Source of the DNA: Siphlonurus alternatus
Lineage: Eukaryota; Arthropoda; Insecta; Ephemeroptera; Siphlonuridae
Assembly: GCA_949825025.1 (NCBI GenBank)
Contig: OX463781.1
Coordinates: forward strand, 42,711,469-42,775,468
Direction of reading: 5' to 3'
Length of the DNA stretch: 64,000 bases
Shown: positions 1 through 20,421 of the stretch, one piece after another
Layout of the letters: each line of letters opens with the position of its first letter
How positions within the stretch are numbered: the first letter of the stretch is position 1
Notes under the pieces: model-generated
What the model saw: the letters and a program-made list of their open reading frames with translations, nothing else
The model's database searches: none
What the model was told of the DNA's origin: nothing
Translations under genes and position numbers: made by a program

Positions 1-3416
<3,416 letters not shown>

Positions 3417-3424
3417 CATATTAC

Positions 3425-3602
3425 CAGGCGCGGATCCAGAAAAAAATTTCGGGGGGGGGGGGGGGGGGGGGGCTGCTTCCATAAGGCCAATGTTAAAAAA
3501 AAAAATTGGAGTGGGGGAAATGCCTATATTGTCCATGTTAAATCCAAAATTTCGGGGGGGGGGGCTGCAGCCCCCCCAGCCCCCCCCCTGGATCCGCGCC
3601 TG
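3425..3602. mobile_element. hAT-type MITE with 8-bp target duplication
   Basis: Inverted ends CAGGCGCGGATCCAG / CTGGATCCGCGCCTG are flanked by perfect direct repeats CATATTAC (3417-3424, 3603-3610). The 178-bp interior is dominated by G and C runs around ATAAGGCCAATGTTAA. An 8-bp duplication with CA..TG ends fits the hAT superfamily. Confidence 0.9.
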
Positions 3603-3610
3603 CATATTAC

Positions 3611-6600
3611 AACTATGCAGTAATCTGCATGCCAATGAAATCTATATTGTGAATTAATTATCAGTATATTAAAATAAATTTAAAGGGGTACTCTGAAGGG
3701 AACACTTTTTTAATATCATCTTATCAACAAAAATAAGACCGATTCACTGGTAATAACCATTTTCTTGTTCAAGCCCCCAAATTTGAATTCTAGGGACCAA
3801 CTGCTAAAAAGTGAAGTTGTGACGTATCGGTCTGGCCACACGCGATATCCAGTAGCAATTTTATGGCGAGATGAGAGCAAAAGTTGCGATACCGGATGTT
3901 GCCTGTCTAAAGTAAACAGAAACACAAATTTTCAACTTCTATAAGAAATCATCTTTCGTCTTTTTCAACGATTGGGATGAAATCACAATTCAATCGATTC
4001 AATTCCCTATCTAGCGGTATTATACAAAAATTATTTTTCTGTGATGATTAGAAAGTGCAATTGAAAAAATTAATATTAAGACTGCATGTTCATGCAGCAT
4101 TTACAGTATTAATAATTGGAAATTTTTTTATTTACACTTTATCAATTATTCAGTATTATAGCATTGTTTCTGCTGTTTCTGCATGCTTTTAATTGCTGTA
4201 CGTAGATATATATAATAATATATATATATAATTACATTTATCTCACTGCACCTATTCACTTCTTTTAATGAAATTATTCGAGTTTCTACTGTTATAAGAA
4301 TATAGTTAATTTACTGTATTAATTTTTTTCATGCTGTTCCCAAATTCTATTTTTTTTTTTTATATAAAACTGTGACAAATTCACTTCTAGATAATAATAT
4401 AAGTAATGATAATCAATTAATCATGCATGCATCCTAATCAAGAACTAGTATACTTTCGATGTACAACTTTTGTTATACAACTACAATATAACGAGATTTA
4501 ACATGGCATGAATTACCTTTTGTCTTGACTGAGGTACGAACCAAGTACCCCCACCGAGCAGCATGTTGTTTTTTTGTAACAATAAAACACGCAAGAGACC
4601 AGCAGACAGCCATTTTATAAAGATAAATAAAGAAAGAGTTAAAAAAGAATAAAAAGTTTTCTGTAGTCTAAATATTTATACTGAGTCTTTAGTGTTCAAG
4701 GCAAAAGAGAACGAGAAAGAGAAAAAAAAATGTAAATTACACTCTCTGTATGTCATAAAGAGAGACGTTTTGCTACTAATAATTGCTTTTTGAAGTAATA
4801 TTTTCTTTTTATACAAAAAAGAAAAAGTAAGAAAAAATATTTCAATATATAAAAATATATTAAATGTCTTTTTAATAAAGAATCATGATGGAGCTTTTAA
4901 AAAAAACACATCAATATTATACTTATAAAATATAAAAATAAATTACCTGTTTAGAAATCATAGAATTTAATGATCGTTTAAGTTATGTTGATGTAGATAA
5001 AAACGATTGTATATGTCCAGCTATAGGGTCCACCCGGTCCACTATATTTCATATTATTAAGAGAGGGGGGGGGATATATAAAGCTTTTGAACGAACCAGC
5101 AATAAAAACTATTACATTCGCAGCATTACCAATAAAATAATACAATCATATACTTTCACCACCATAATATACGTAATAATAATAAAAAATATGAAATAAC
5201 ACTTATAACGTGTTAAAAAATAAGCTTAATTACGTTTCATATCGATTATAACTATTAATAATTAACTCGTATAAACATATCATTATAAATATTACAGTAG
5301 TTTTAAAGATAATGAAATGAAAAAGTTTTTGTTTTAAAAAGAACATTCAATGTACAATTTGCAGAGCAATTTATTTTTTATTGTAAAAAAAAAGACTGAA
5401 AGGTACTTTAAAGTGTGTGAAGGAAGAGAATACAGGACGGTGCTGGTTATCACAACTTTTATCAGCACGTGCGAACACGAAACCAAGAGCTACACATCGT
5501 TTAAATTTTTAAAATTACGTTATTGTAATGATAAAATATAATAAAATGAACCTTATGTATGAACAATTTCAAGTCACATTGAGTATAGTGAACAAAGAAA
5601 CCAAGTCACACCCAAGCAAGCTGGCATTTCAGCAGGTAGGTAGAAAAGGAAGCTTGTAGTATAGAGGGGATCACATTATTATACTGTGAGCTAGCTAGCA
5701 AGCCTCCAGCTTTTCTTTAGAGGTATGTCTCTATACTTTACTTAACATAACATACCTTTTAATTTTTAACAATGAAAATAATAGAAAAATAAACCTTATT
5801 GCATATTTACCAAAAGTTAAAATATATAAAGTTTGTTGAAGGCCTTCTTTACCACAAGTACAATACTATACATAAATTTTTAAACAGAAATGCTCAAATC
5901 AACCTTCATTTTATTTTATATAAGAAAAAGTATAAATAAATGCTTTAAATAAAATTATTGTATTATATATATAACTACAACCATTTATTTTAAAAGTATC
6001 ACATAAAAAAAAACTTTACAAACAATTTAACGAAACTGCTTTTCTATGAAGGCTGATTCAATGATTAAAATTCATTGGATACGTGCCAACTTTTGTTATA
6101 ATCCGATATGGATTTTTTTTTTCTCCCTTTGTATTGTCTGAAGAGTAGTTTATTTTGAGCAGTACTGTACCATTTCCTTTATTTTTTCTTTATAAAAAGA
6201 AAAAGTTACGCTCATCTTTCATGATTGAGAGAGTTGTGGGGAAAAAGATGAAGGAAATGTGTGTGGATACAAAAAGACAAAAGAGGCAAAAACGTTTCAA
6301 TACACCCAAGTGGTTTCAAATATGACCAACGAAAACTTATAACAAAATAAAATAAAAGATGAAACTTTTTCTTACAAATAAAATTGTTATAATACACACA
6401 GAGCAATTTTAGACTACAAAGTTTTACACTTTTTTTTTTCAATTACTTGCAAACATAAATATAAATAAAAAACAGATAAAAAAAAAGAAAGAAGTTGTCA
6501 ATATATTATACGAAATGATACTGTTTATATTTATAGAAATCGATCGAGGAGATATAAAGTTATATTTATTAAAAGATGTCGTGTCATGTCAATATTTTTT

Positions 6601-7383
6601 TACAGGAAAATAATATCTAAATAAATAATCTAATAAATTTGGTTTGTATTCATGCACATTTCCAACAAACGATATTTTATACAAAAAATTAACGTTAATT
6701 TGATATTTCCATTTTCATTGTTGGTTTTATGTTAGCATGAAATATTATACATTTATATAACTGACACCAAAAATTTTACATAAAATACGAATAGATTAAA
6801 TAGAATGACTTTAAATTTGATATATAATTATATTATAGCACTTAAAATATTATTAATATTTTTCGATCTCATATTATGAATAAATATTAAGATTTCAATA
6901 TAAAGTCGAATCATTAAACATTAAGTTAAATTTATATACAATTATATCATTAATTCAACCACATAAATTTAAATATAAAATGTGATAATCATCAAAACTT
7001 GACAAACGAATTTAATAAAAAAAAAATCTAGAGCCGCTATATTAGGAAGTAGCAACAAATTAGTGATACACGGAGTTTAATGTATAGAGAACGGTTTAGT
7101 AGTAGGAAGGGGGGAGGGGGGCGTTGATTGGCTTATTATATTGGCTGTAAGGGGTCATGCGGGAGGGGGAGTTTGTGAACCCCCCACATAGCGTGGTTCT
7201 AGTAGCACGCGGCGTCGGTCCCTACTCACTTTTGAAGCCACTAGACCGCTGCCTGTTCATTCGCCTTTGCGGGTAAATGGTTCCACGATAAAAGGATTAC
7301 CAACTTATATATATGCATCACAGCTGCCAACTCTCCTGTAATAATAATATAACTTTCTCTTCATCCCCCTACCCTTTTATATA
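3611..7383. other. AT-rich stretch, no gene
   Basis: 3683-3935 has a more complex composition (GTGACGTATCGGTCTGGCCA) and may be an old transposon relic. Patches near 4500-4620, 5570-5720 and 7070-7270 are less AT-rich, the last with G runs and GCACGCGGCGTCGGTCCC. No frame or repeat family was identified. Confidence 0.5.
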
Positions 7384-7645
7384 CAGAGTGAACCACAATT
7401 CGCGTGCCAACTTTTTTCGTAAATTTGATATTGCAAAAATTTTCGTACAAACTTCAAATTTGGTACACTTGTAGCTGAGGGTTGTAAAAATTAGTTCTGG
7501 GTGTTAAAATTTTTATTGGACATCAATAACACCCCTTTCAGGGGTGGTTTTTAGAAAAATTATTTTCGCCTTATGGAAATTCAATGTTAAATACAACTTT
7601 TTTTGAAATCATTGTAATTTTGCGCAGAAAGTTTCTAGCATAAGG

Positions 7646-8220
7646 TAATCGACCCTCCTGAACCCAGAAATAATTTTAGATTTTTTCCCCGACGCACCCC
7701 TAAGGGTGGAGACCTACCCCTAAAATTCATTTTCCTTAAAAATTGTGCTAAAATTATGAAATTAATTTTCAAGAGGTAATCGACCCTCCTGAACTCGGAA
7801 ATAACTTTAGATTTTTTCCCCGACGCACCCTTGAGGGTGGAGACCTACCCCTAAAATCCATTTTCCTTAAAAATTGTGCTAAAATTATGAAATTAATTTT
7901 CAAGAGGTAATCGACATTCCTAAACTCGGAAATAATTTTAGATTTATTCCCCGACGCACCCCTGAGGATAGAAACCTACCCCTAAAATTCATTTTCCTTA
8001 AAAATTGTGCTAAAATTATGAAATTAATTTTCAAGGGGTAATCGACCCTCCTGAACCCGGAAATAATTTTAGATTTTTCCCCAACGCAACCCTAAGGGTG
8101 AAAAACTACCCCTAAAATCCATTTTTCTTAAAAATTGTGAAATTAATTTTCAAGGGGTACTCTACCCTTCTGAACTCGGAAATAATTTTAGATTTTTTCC
8201 CCAACGCAACCCTGAGGGTC
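7646..8220 (+). repeat. 131-bp tandem repeat, left arm
   Basis: Units begin TAATCGACCCTCCTGAAC at 7646, 7777, 7908 and 8039. A fifth, shortened unit begins near 8158, about 119 bp later. The inverted counterpart occupies about 8830-9415. Confidence 0.85.
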
Positions 8221-8829
8221 AACGTACGGCTACCCACCATGACCTTTATTCTTAATAACCGAGTAGGAATTGTGAATTATTTTTTTTTCGGGATTTATCG
8301 GAATCTTTAATAAAAAGAAATCACAGACTCACCTCTTCACTTGCAGCATGACGATGGATGTGTCCACCGTTAATTGCATGGCGTGAAGGCAAATGTTGGT
8401 CTGCACAACGAGGATATGTGTGCCTTTAACAACTGAGGTGTGACCAATTCCACATAACACATAACGTCTGTCACTTTGAGCTCGACAATTGTCTCAAATC
8501 TCTTTCTGAAGCGAAATGTTTACAAGAAGAGATTTGAGACCATTGACGAACTGAAAGTGGAGATCAGACGTTGCATGGAATTGGTCACACCTCAGATGTT
8601 AGAGGCCATGCACCTACACACATAGCCTCGTTGAGTGGACCAACATGCAATGTGCCATCACGCCAATTAACGGTGGGCACATTGAGTGAAACCACAGTCA
8701 TGCTGCAAGTGAAGGGGTGAGTCTGCATGGGATATTGTTTTCTGTGAAAATTTCGATAAATCCCGAAAAAAATTTAATTCACAACTTCTACTCGATTATT
8801 AAGAATGAAGGATATGGTGGGTAGCAGTT

Positions 8830-9415
8830 TACCTTCAGGGTTGCATCGGGGAAAAAATTTAAATTTTTTTCCAAGTTCAAGAGGGTTGATTACCCCTTGA
8901 AAATTAATTTCATAATTTTAGCACAATTTTTAAGGAAAATGAATTTTAGGGGTAGGTTTCTACCCTCAGGGGTGCATCGGGGAAATATCTAAAATTATTT
9001 CCGGGTTCAGGAGGGTCGATTACCCCTTGAAATTTAATTTCATAATTTTAGCACAATTTTTAAGGAAAATGAATTTTAGGGGTAGGTCTCTACCCTCAGG
9101 GGTGCGTCGGGGAATAAATCTAAAATTATTTCCGAGTTTAGGAGGGTCGATTACCCCTTGAAAATTAATTTCATAATTTTAGCACAATTTTTAAGGAAAA
9201 TGGATTTTAGGGGTAGGTCTCCACCCTCAAGGGTGCGTCGGGGAAAAAATCTAAAGTTATTTCCGAGTTCAGGAGGGTCGATTACCTCTTGAAAATTAAT
9301 TTCATAATTTTAGCACAATTTTTAAGGAAAATGAATTTTAGGGGTAGGTCTCCACCCTTAGGGGTGCGTCGGGGAAAAAATCTAAAATTATTTCTGAGTT
9401 CAGGAGGGTCGATTA
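8830..9415 (-). repeat. 131-bp tandem repeat, right arm (inverted)
   Basis: The same units as the left arm, in opposite orientation, recognisable by GGAGGGTCGATTACCCCTTG and TAGGGGTAGGTCTC repeated about every 131 bp. Confidence 0.83.
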
Positions 9416-9795
9416 CCCTATGCTAGAAACTTTCTGCGCAAAATTACAATGATTTCAAAAAAAGTTGTATTTAACATTGAATTTCCATAAGGCGAAAATA
9501 ATTTTTCTAAAAACCACCCCTGAAAGGGGTGTTATTGATGTCCAATAAAAATTTTAACACTTTGAACTAATTTTTACAACCCTCAGCTACAAGTGTACCA
9601 AATTTGAAGTTTGTACAAAAATTTTTGCAATACCAAATTTACGAAAAAAGTTGGCACGCGAATTGTGGTTCACTCTGTACAACATAATATATATTATATA
9701 TAATATTATAAAATCCCTTTCATATTGACAACAATCAATCATATTTTTTTAAAGTAAAAAAAAAAATATATTGTTATATATATTGCCAAGGTATC

Positions 9796-11934
9796 ACGTC
9801 AAAACAACGAAAACAAAAATCACGAAAGCATTTTCAACGACTGACTTTATCCCGAAAACAATTACATCGAAAACAAATATAAACGAAATCATTTACCACG
9901 AAATTAAATTAACACGAAACAAAATAATAACGAGAACAAAAATCACGAAAACAATTTGTACGAAAGTAATTTGACCGAAATTAAAAAGGACGAAAGTAAA
10001 TTAGAACGAAATTATTTTAATACGAATTCAATAAGCACGAAAACAATTTGAACGAAAGTTATTTGAACGAAAACATTTAAGACGAATACAAAAACCACGA
10101 AAACAATTTGACTGAAAAGTTATTTGAACGAAAACATTTAAGACGAATCAAAAAAGAACGAAAACAATTTGACCGAAAGTTATTTGAACGAAAACATTTT
10201 AGACGAATCAAAAAATAACGAAAACAATTTGACCGAAAGTTATTTGAACGAAAACATTTAAGACGAATCAAAAAAGAACGAAAACAATTTGACCGACAGT
10301 TATTTGAACGAAAACATTTAAAACGAATGAAAAAATCACGAATACAATTTGAACGAACGCTATTGAACCGAAATAAAAAACACCGATGAAGAAAAATATT
10401 AATAAAAAATTATAACAAAACATTAAAAAAAAAATGTAAATTAAAACGAATGCAATAAAGAAGTATATTATACAGACTGAGCCAGAAATGGTGTTCCGAA
10501 CCCATGCTAAAATTTGGGCAGGTTAACTTATTTGAGCTAGAAATTTGAAATTTGGCATACGTAAAGCCATGGGTTCCAGATTCTTTTGACATGTACATAC
10601 ACGTGTTAAACAATTTTTAAAATTAATATTTCCTACCGTTTTAGGGGTTGATTCACGATTTGCATTTCTTCCTTATGGGATTTCCATGTTAAATTAAGTT
10701 GATAGAAAAATTTTAGCCGATTTGCACCAAAATTAGTTTTTAAGGTTTTCAGAGCACGCTGTATTTAATGGTGTTTCCTCACCCCTAAAAATTAAATCGT
10801 TAACTCTTGCTCGGATTCAAAAAATTCAAAGGTGGTTTATGGGGTAAAAAAATAAGTCCGTTTCAGTGGCATAATCAAAATTTTGATAGCATCATTTTTT
10901 CCTGTAACATGGGTCATTATCTCATTAGGGGTTGTTTTCACCACTTTTTAAATTACACCATTAAATTCAACGTGCTCTGAAAACCTTAAAAACCAATTTT
11001 GGTGCAAATTGGCTAAAATTTTTCTATCAACTTAATTTAACATGGAAATCCCATAAGGAAGAAATGCAAATCGTGAATCAACCCCTAAAACGTTAGGAAA
11101 TATTAATTTTAAAAATTGTTTAACACGTGTATGTACATGTCAAAAGAATCTGGAACCCTTGGCTTTACGTATGCCAAATTTCAAATTTCTAGCTCAAATA
11201 AGTTAACCTGCCCAAATTTTAGCATGGGTTCGGAACACCATTTCTGGCTCAGTCTGTATAATATACTTCTTTATTGCATTCGTTTTAATTTACATTTTTT
11301 TTTTAATGTTTTGTTATAATTTTTTATTAATATTTTTCTTCATCGGTGTTTTTTATTTCGGTTCAATAGCGTTCGTTCAAATTGTATTCGTGATTTTTTC
11401 ATTCGTTTTAAATGTTTTCGTTCAAATAACTGTCGGTCAAATTGTTTTCGTTCTTTTTTGATTCGTCTTAAATGTTTTCGTTCAAATAACTTTCGGTCAA
11501 ATTGTTTTCGTTATTTTTTGATTCGTCTTAAATGTTTTCGTTCAAATAACTTTCGGTCAAATTGTTTTCGTTATTTTTTGATTCGTCTAAAATGTTTTCG
11601 TTCAAATAACTTTCGGCCAAATTGTTTTCGTGAATTTTTTATTTCGTTTTAAATGTTTTCGTTCTAATTTACTTTCGTTGTTTTCCAATTCGTTCAAATA
11701 ACTATCGGCCAAATGGTTTTCGTGATTATTGAATTCGGCTAAAATGTTTTCGCTGTAAATGCTTTCGTGTTTTTTAAGTTTCGTTATAAATGCATTCGCA
11801 CATTTTCCATTTCGGTTAATTATATTTTCGTTTAAAATGTTTTCGTGTTAAATTACTTTCGTCCTTTTTGTTTTCGGTGTAATGCCTTTCGTTTAAATTG
11901 TTTTCGTTCTTTTATTTTTCGTTCTTTTGACGTA
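9796..11934. repeat. 2.1-kb palindrome built from 15-bp CGAA units
   Basis: The outer arms are arrays of 15-bp units, nearly all starting CGAA. Nearest the centre, four variant units form a 60-bp higher-order unit (10080-10320 and mirror 11410-11650): ACGAAAACAATTTGA, CCGAAAGTTATTTGA, ACGAAAACATTTAAG, ACGAATCAAAAAAGA. The arms are almost identical near the centre and diverge outward while keeping the 15-bp phase. Both ends start with ACGTCAAAA. The axis lies near 10864, with an asymmetric spacer of about 185 bp. Confidence 0.88.
10473..11256. mobile_element. Foldback core with CAGACTGAGCCA ends and TA flanks
   Basis: A 784-bp inverted repeat flanked by TA, with ends CAGACTGAGCCAGAAATGG. These resemble the ends of the neighbouring 7384-9677 element (CAGAGTGAACCA), so a related mariner-type origin is likely. 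Its symmetry axis coincides with that of the surrounding CGAA palindrome. Two 67-residue frames in it are shadows of the repeat. Confidence 0.8.
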
Positions 11935-15957
<4,023 letters not shown>

Positions 15958-16336
15958 TGAGGACTCTGAAGGGATTATTAGAATAGGGGCAAAGTATGCA
16001 ACCCGCGCGCAAACCTGAAAATTGTGACGTAGAAACTCCCTAGTTAACACACAACAACTGCCTGATATCATAATTTGAGCGTCAAGAAGTGATTGGCTAT
16101 AAGTTTTAGTAACACAATCGAAATCAGCGGGTTTTTCTACCTTAGTATCAATATTTTTGTCTCCAATATCAGTTTATTTTAAGTTTTAAGAGTGATAATC
16201 GAAAATATAAATTTATTGCAGGAAAATTTCGCCTGCTAGGCAGTTTCTACGTCACGTTTTGGCGCTAAATTCAAAAGAAGAAAGATTTTTAAAAAATTCC
16301 CTTGTCTCCAATTTTGAAGATTGAAACTTTTTTGTT
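15958..16336. repeat. Old inverted repeat
   Basis: Arms GTGACGTAGAAACTCCCTAG (16024-16043) and CTAGGCAGTTTCTACGTCAC (16236-16255) face each other, with weaker similarity outward. It is probably a decayed hairpin MITE. Confidence 0.5.
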
Positions 16337-17143
16337 TTGGGACATTTAATTTCAAGGCATAGAGCATCTGAAAAAAAAATTAAAATAAATGTAGGAGAAT
16401 TTCCCAAGAAATGAATTTCTAACTATATATATCCATTTAAATAAAATCCGATGATATAGTGTTCTATTTGATAAAACTTGAATTAATATTTGAACATCAA
16501 ATGTTATATACATGACTATGTAAATATAAAATATGTACATTATATACAGTCATATTATATAGTTATATATAGAGTGCAATGTACTGTACAATTGGCACAC
16601 CACGCTTAATTAGTAATTTACCAACCACAGCTAAAGACGACTTTTGCTTCATAAACAAATAACATGACATGTTGTCAGACTTTATTCTCACACACATAAT
16701 TGTGTCAACTTTGCAGAAAACAAGCATCAGCAACAATATTATCAGCAGGTCAAACACATGCTGGAACTTGGCATATTTCTTATACTATTCGCGCGTGCAT
16801 CCTCATGTACATGTACACATCATTAGCGTTCTAGTTATACGATAACAAACATATTGTATCACGATAACAAACATATTGTATTTCGATAAAAAATATTAAT
16901 TATACAATTGCAGTAACTTATAGATATCTGCAGTGACATATACAATCTGTTCGCAAACATTTCAGTTTTTCCAACGTTATATTATATTATACGTTTTAAA
17001 ACAATTTTATCTCCATATAGAAACATGATGAATAAAAATAAAAAGTGTTTGTGTTTTGTTTAGTGACTCGTTTCTACTGCTGCAATCTCAAACCCACTTC
17101 GCATGCTGCTGTGTGCAATCCACCTCTCTTACCAAGTGTATAT

Positions 17144-17148
<5 letters not shown>

Positions 17149-17198
<50 letters not shown>
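17149..17198. repeat. (GA)n microsatellite
   Basis: A 50-bp GA run. Confidence 0.98.
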
Positions 17199-17199
<1 letters not shown>

Positions 17200-17390
17200 C
17201 AACAGCTGCATTCAGTAAGGCATGATGACTATTATATTATACACTCCCAGAGTTGCTTGGTATGTAATGAGACATGTACTAGCAAGAGGGGAGGGAAAAT
17301 CAAGTACTTGCTGCAACTTACATGACATGCATCACGACCCTGTAATCATCCTTATATGCGCTCCCTACTCTGCCGCATGCATGCATATAA

Positions 17391-17499
17391 TCGTCTCCAT
17401 TTATCTTTGGTTTGACGTCATAAACATTTTCCTCTGTTCTTCAATACAATTCTAATGGGAGGGTCACGTGACGTCAAACCAAACATCAGTGGAGACGAC
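17391..17499. repeat. Short inverted repeat with CRE-like cores
   Basis: Arms TCGTCTCCATTTATCTTTGG and its imperfect mirror at 17474-17499 enclose two TGACGTCA octamers (17414-17421 and 17468-17475). It may be a small hairpin element; the CRE match is by sequence only. Confidence 0.5.
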
Positions 17500-19004
17500 T
17501 TTATCTTTATATAGCTATACTATCATGCAGCCAAAGTCAGTATATTATAATACACACGACGAGGCATATTGTTGTGGTGATACTTTGCTGGCTTTAAATA
17601 ATTATATCGTAGATGTATGATGTGTTAACGAAAGGTTTTCGTTCTTCAAGACTTTACCAGACATATATAAATTCAGTTGAGCAGCAGGCAAAAAGGGGGA
17701 CTTTATTTTACAAGTTGTACTTGCTTGGTAAATAATGAGAAAATTTCATCTCGCTCTGCCTTCCATCAGCCTTTGATATTAAAATAGTTGACATTGAAAC
17801 ATTCATTAATTAAAATCTACATCTTTTTAATAACTCCCCTCTTTTTTTATATTTTAATAAAAAACTTAAATAACAAGTAAGTATAAAATATTTTTTAAGC
17901 TTTACTCAATTTATTGCAAAATAAACATATGAACGTCATTAAATTTAATATATTACAAGAAATGTCATATAAGTTAAAAATCATTTCATGTTGTGTATCT
18001 TCTGATATTTTGTAATTAAAATTTAGCAAGATTTTAATATTAATTAGTAATATTAATTTATATAAAAGCTTATTTATTGTATAATTCTTATTTTTGTTTA
18101 CATATAATTATATTATTATATAGTCTTTTAAAGGCAACAATATTTTTTACAGTTGCAAAATATATTATAAAATTTATACTATACAGTTAAATGTAATATA
18201 ATATATAAATATTTTATATTATTTGGTTAATATAGATCGAATATAATAGAGTAATGTATAGGCTAGCAAAAATATGTAATAATTACACAAAAACATTAAT
18301 AATATATATCTTTCTATACTGTATAATAATAAAACAAATTTAAATTAATAAAAGATCATTTTATATAAAATAATAATATATATATATTAGAATAATTTAA
18401 TATTTCCTCATATTATAATTATTTGTACAGTAAAATTTACATATTATGAGGTTTAATAAAAATAATTTTATATGCATCTACAAGTGGTAATGTTCTGAAT
18501 ACAGAGTGGTACATTGCTTATGTATGCTCATATAAGACCCGCAAGTACATTGCATACACATGCGATAATGCTGCCAGAGATATATAGGGATGAAAAGAGA
18601 GGGAGGGGGGAGGCATTAAAGCTAAGCCAGCAGCACGCTCATTGTAATACTGCACAGCCATACGCTCTATTACAGTGATGAGAGCCATGAAGTAAGGGTG
18701 GGTGGGTGGCGTATATATCGTGTATTGTGTATTATATAACTTGCATGATGGCAGATCTAGCATAAATATACTTTGTGGATCTGTCAGTATATAATATATC
18801 CCCTCCCTTTTGTACATTATGTATATACAGTACTCTCTCTCTCTCTCTCTCTTTCGTGTCATCTCATCCAATATCCAATATCAAACACATACATATGCGT
18901 ACAAGCTCGTATATATTATATAGCATGCAGTGTGGCAAGCACGCATCAGCTTGTCTCATTTAAACTACAATATACTCATGACAGATCGATATGAACAAAA
19001 TTTG

Positions 19005-19009
<5 letters not shown>

Positions 19010-19094
<85 letters not shown>
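19010..19094. repeat. (CT)n microsatellite
   Basis: An 85-bp CT run with a single CC interruption. A shorter CT run lies at 18833-18852. Confidence 0.98.
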
Positions 19095-20014
19095 TTTCCA
19101 AGCACTCAGACACTGCACACATAAAAAAAAAAACTCATTCGTTCGTTGTATTCGATTTCATCATTATTATTAACGTTATATAATACAAAACTTTTTCATT
19201 TTCAACGTTTGAAATAAAATCATGCCAACAACAATGAAATAATTAAATTTTAATACTATACATTATTTTTATTTAGAACTTTTTTTATTTCATCTGCATA
19301 TTTTGTTTACACATTTGATATGTGACGTGCTATACTTGCAAACAAAGGACTCATATATATATTATATATTGTATATAATATATATATGTATATATATATA
19401 TATATAATTATATAATTTTTTTCCTTGCATGATGTTATTATGATGTGCAATAAAAATAATTCCTCATTCTCTTTGCCATACTTCCATTCATATTTATTAA
19501 TTAAATGAAGTATTGGTATTTTCTACACAAATTGTTCAATTTTTAAAAGAATTAAATAACATTTAAATAATATATATTACATTAATAAATACACAAATCA
19601 TTATTTTTATTTGTTTTATTACTGCTATATTTATATAACAACGTCACTCACTCAAACGTCAGACTTTATATATATAATATTAATTAATACAATAAAAAAT
19701 TACAAATTTAAAAAATTTGCTGATTGATTGATATTTTGGGGCAATTGACATTCACATTTTGGTCATGTATGCCCTATATATAGCTCTTAATACAAGACGT
19801 ACATTAATGTTTTAAACTTTAGTTTTGATGTATTTTGTGTAAAATGTAATATTATATGTTTTTATACTGAAAATTTCTCTCTAATTAATGCGTGTGTTTT
19901 TTTCCTGTTGGATGGCTAAATGTTTTTTGTAAACTTTTATAACACGAGTATATTAGCTTGCCTTCCACTGTTATGTTTATAGTTATATAGGATAACCTTT
20001 TTGTATTCTTTGCC

Positions 20015-20015
<1 letters not shown>

Positions 20016-20099
<84 letters not shown>

Positions 20100-20182
20100 A
20101 AGCTTATTCATGAAAAACGTTCACCCAGAAAAAAGTTAATCTCTGAAATAAAAATACAATATATATATGAAGAGAGCTATTT

Positions 20183-20271
<89 letters not shown>
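20016..20271. repeat. (TA)n and (GA)n microsatellites
   Basis: TA run at 20016-20097 and GA run at 20191-20271. The 104-residue frame through both is an artefact. Confidence 0.98.
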
Positions 20272-20274
<3 letters not shown>

Positions 20275-20421
20275 AAAGGAGGAGAATTAAAAATATATCT
20301 CACGCTTTTTCATAGTTTATAATATATAATAATTTGTGCAAAAAGATTTAATATTCTTTCATAAAAAGACTAAAATTATTAAAGTTTCAATTTTTTTCGG
20401 CTTCATTTCCTTCAAATTTAA

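Larger units (their letters stand above)
7384..9677. mobile_element. 2.3-kb mariner-type foldback element with tandem-repeat arms
   Basis: TA dinucleotides flank the inverted ends CAGAGTGAACCACAATTCGC. Each arm has about 260 bp of unique sequence, then about five tandem units with a 131-bp period (unit starts near 7646, 7777, 7908 and 8039), then a core inverted around 8512. In both arms the core carries a decayed frame resembling the C-terminus of a Tc1/mariner-type transposase (TIDELKVEIRRC, VTPQML, GGHIE-like ending). That and the TA site support the mariner assignment. No intact transposase remains. Confidence 0.85.
16337..20417. other. AT-rich stretch with microsatellites, no gene
   Basis: Apart from the listed GA, CT and TA tracts and the hairpin at 17391-17499, it holds a short tandem CGATAACAAACATATTGTAT (16840-16885) and patches at 17040-17300 and 18490-18960 of mixed composition. 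No exon was supported. Confidence 0.5.

Noticed and set aside
7646..9415. A CRISPR-like repeat array
   Set aside because: Units are contiguous 131-bp tandem repeats without unique spacers, mirrored across an axis, in a eukaryotic genome.
10410..11319. Two almost identical 67-residue frames on opposite strands
   Set aside because: They are mirror images produced by the palindrome, with no family resemblance.
10077..11652. Frames with 20-residue repeats (IRLKCFRSNNFRSNCFRYFL-like)
   Set aside because: The 60-bp DNA unit is a multiple of three and lacks stops in one frame, so it stays open without coding. Mirror copies occur in both arms.
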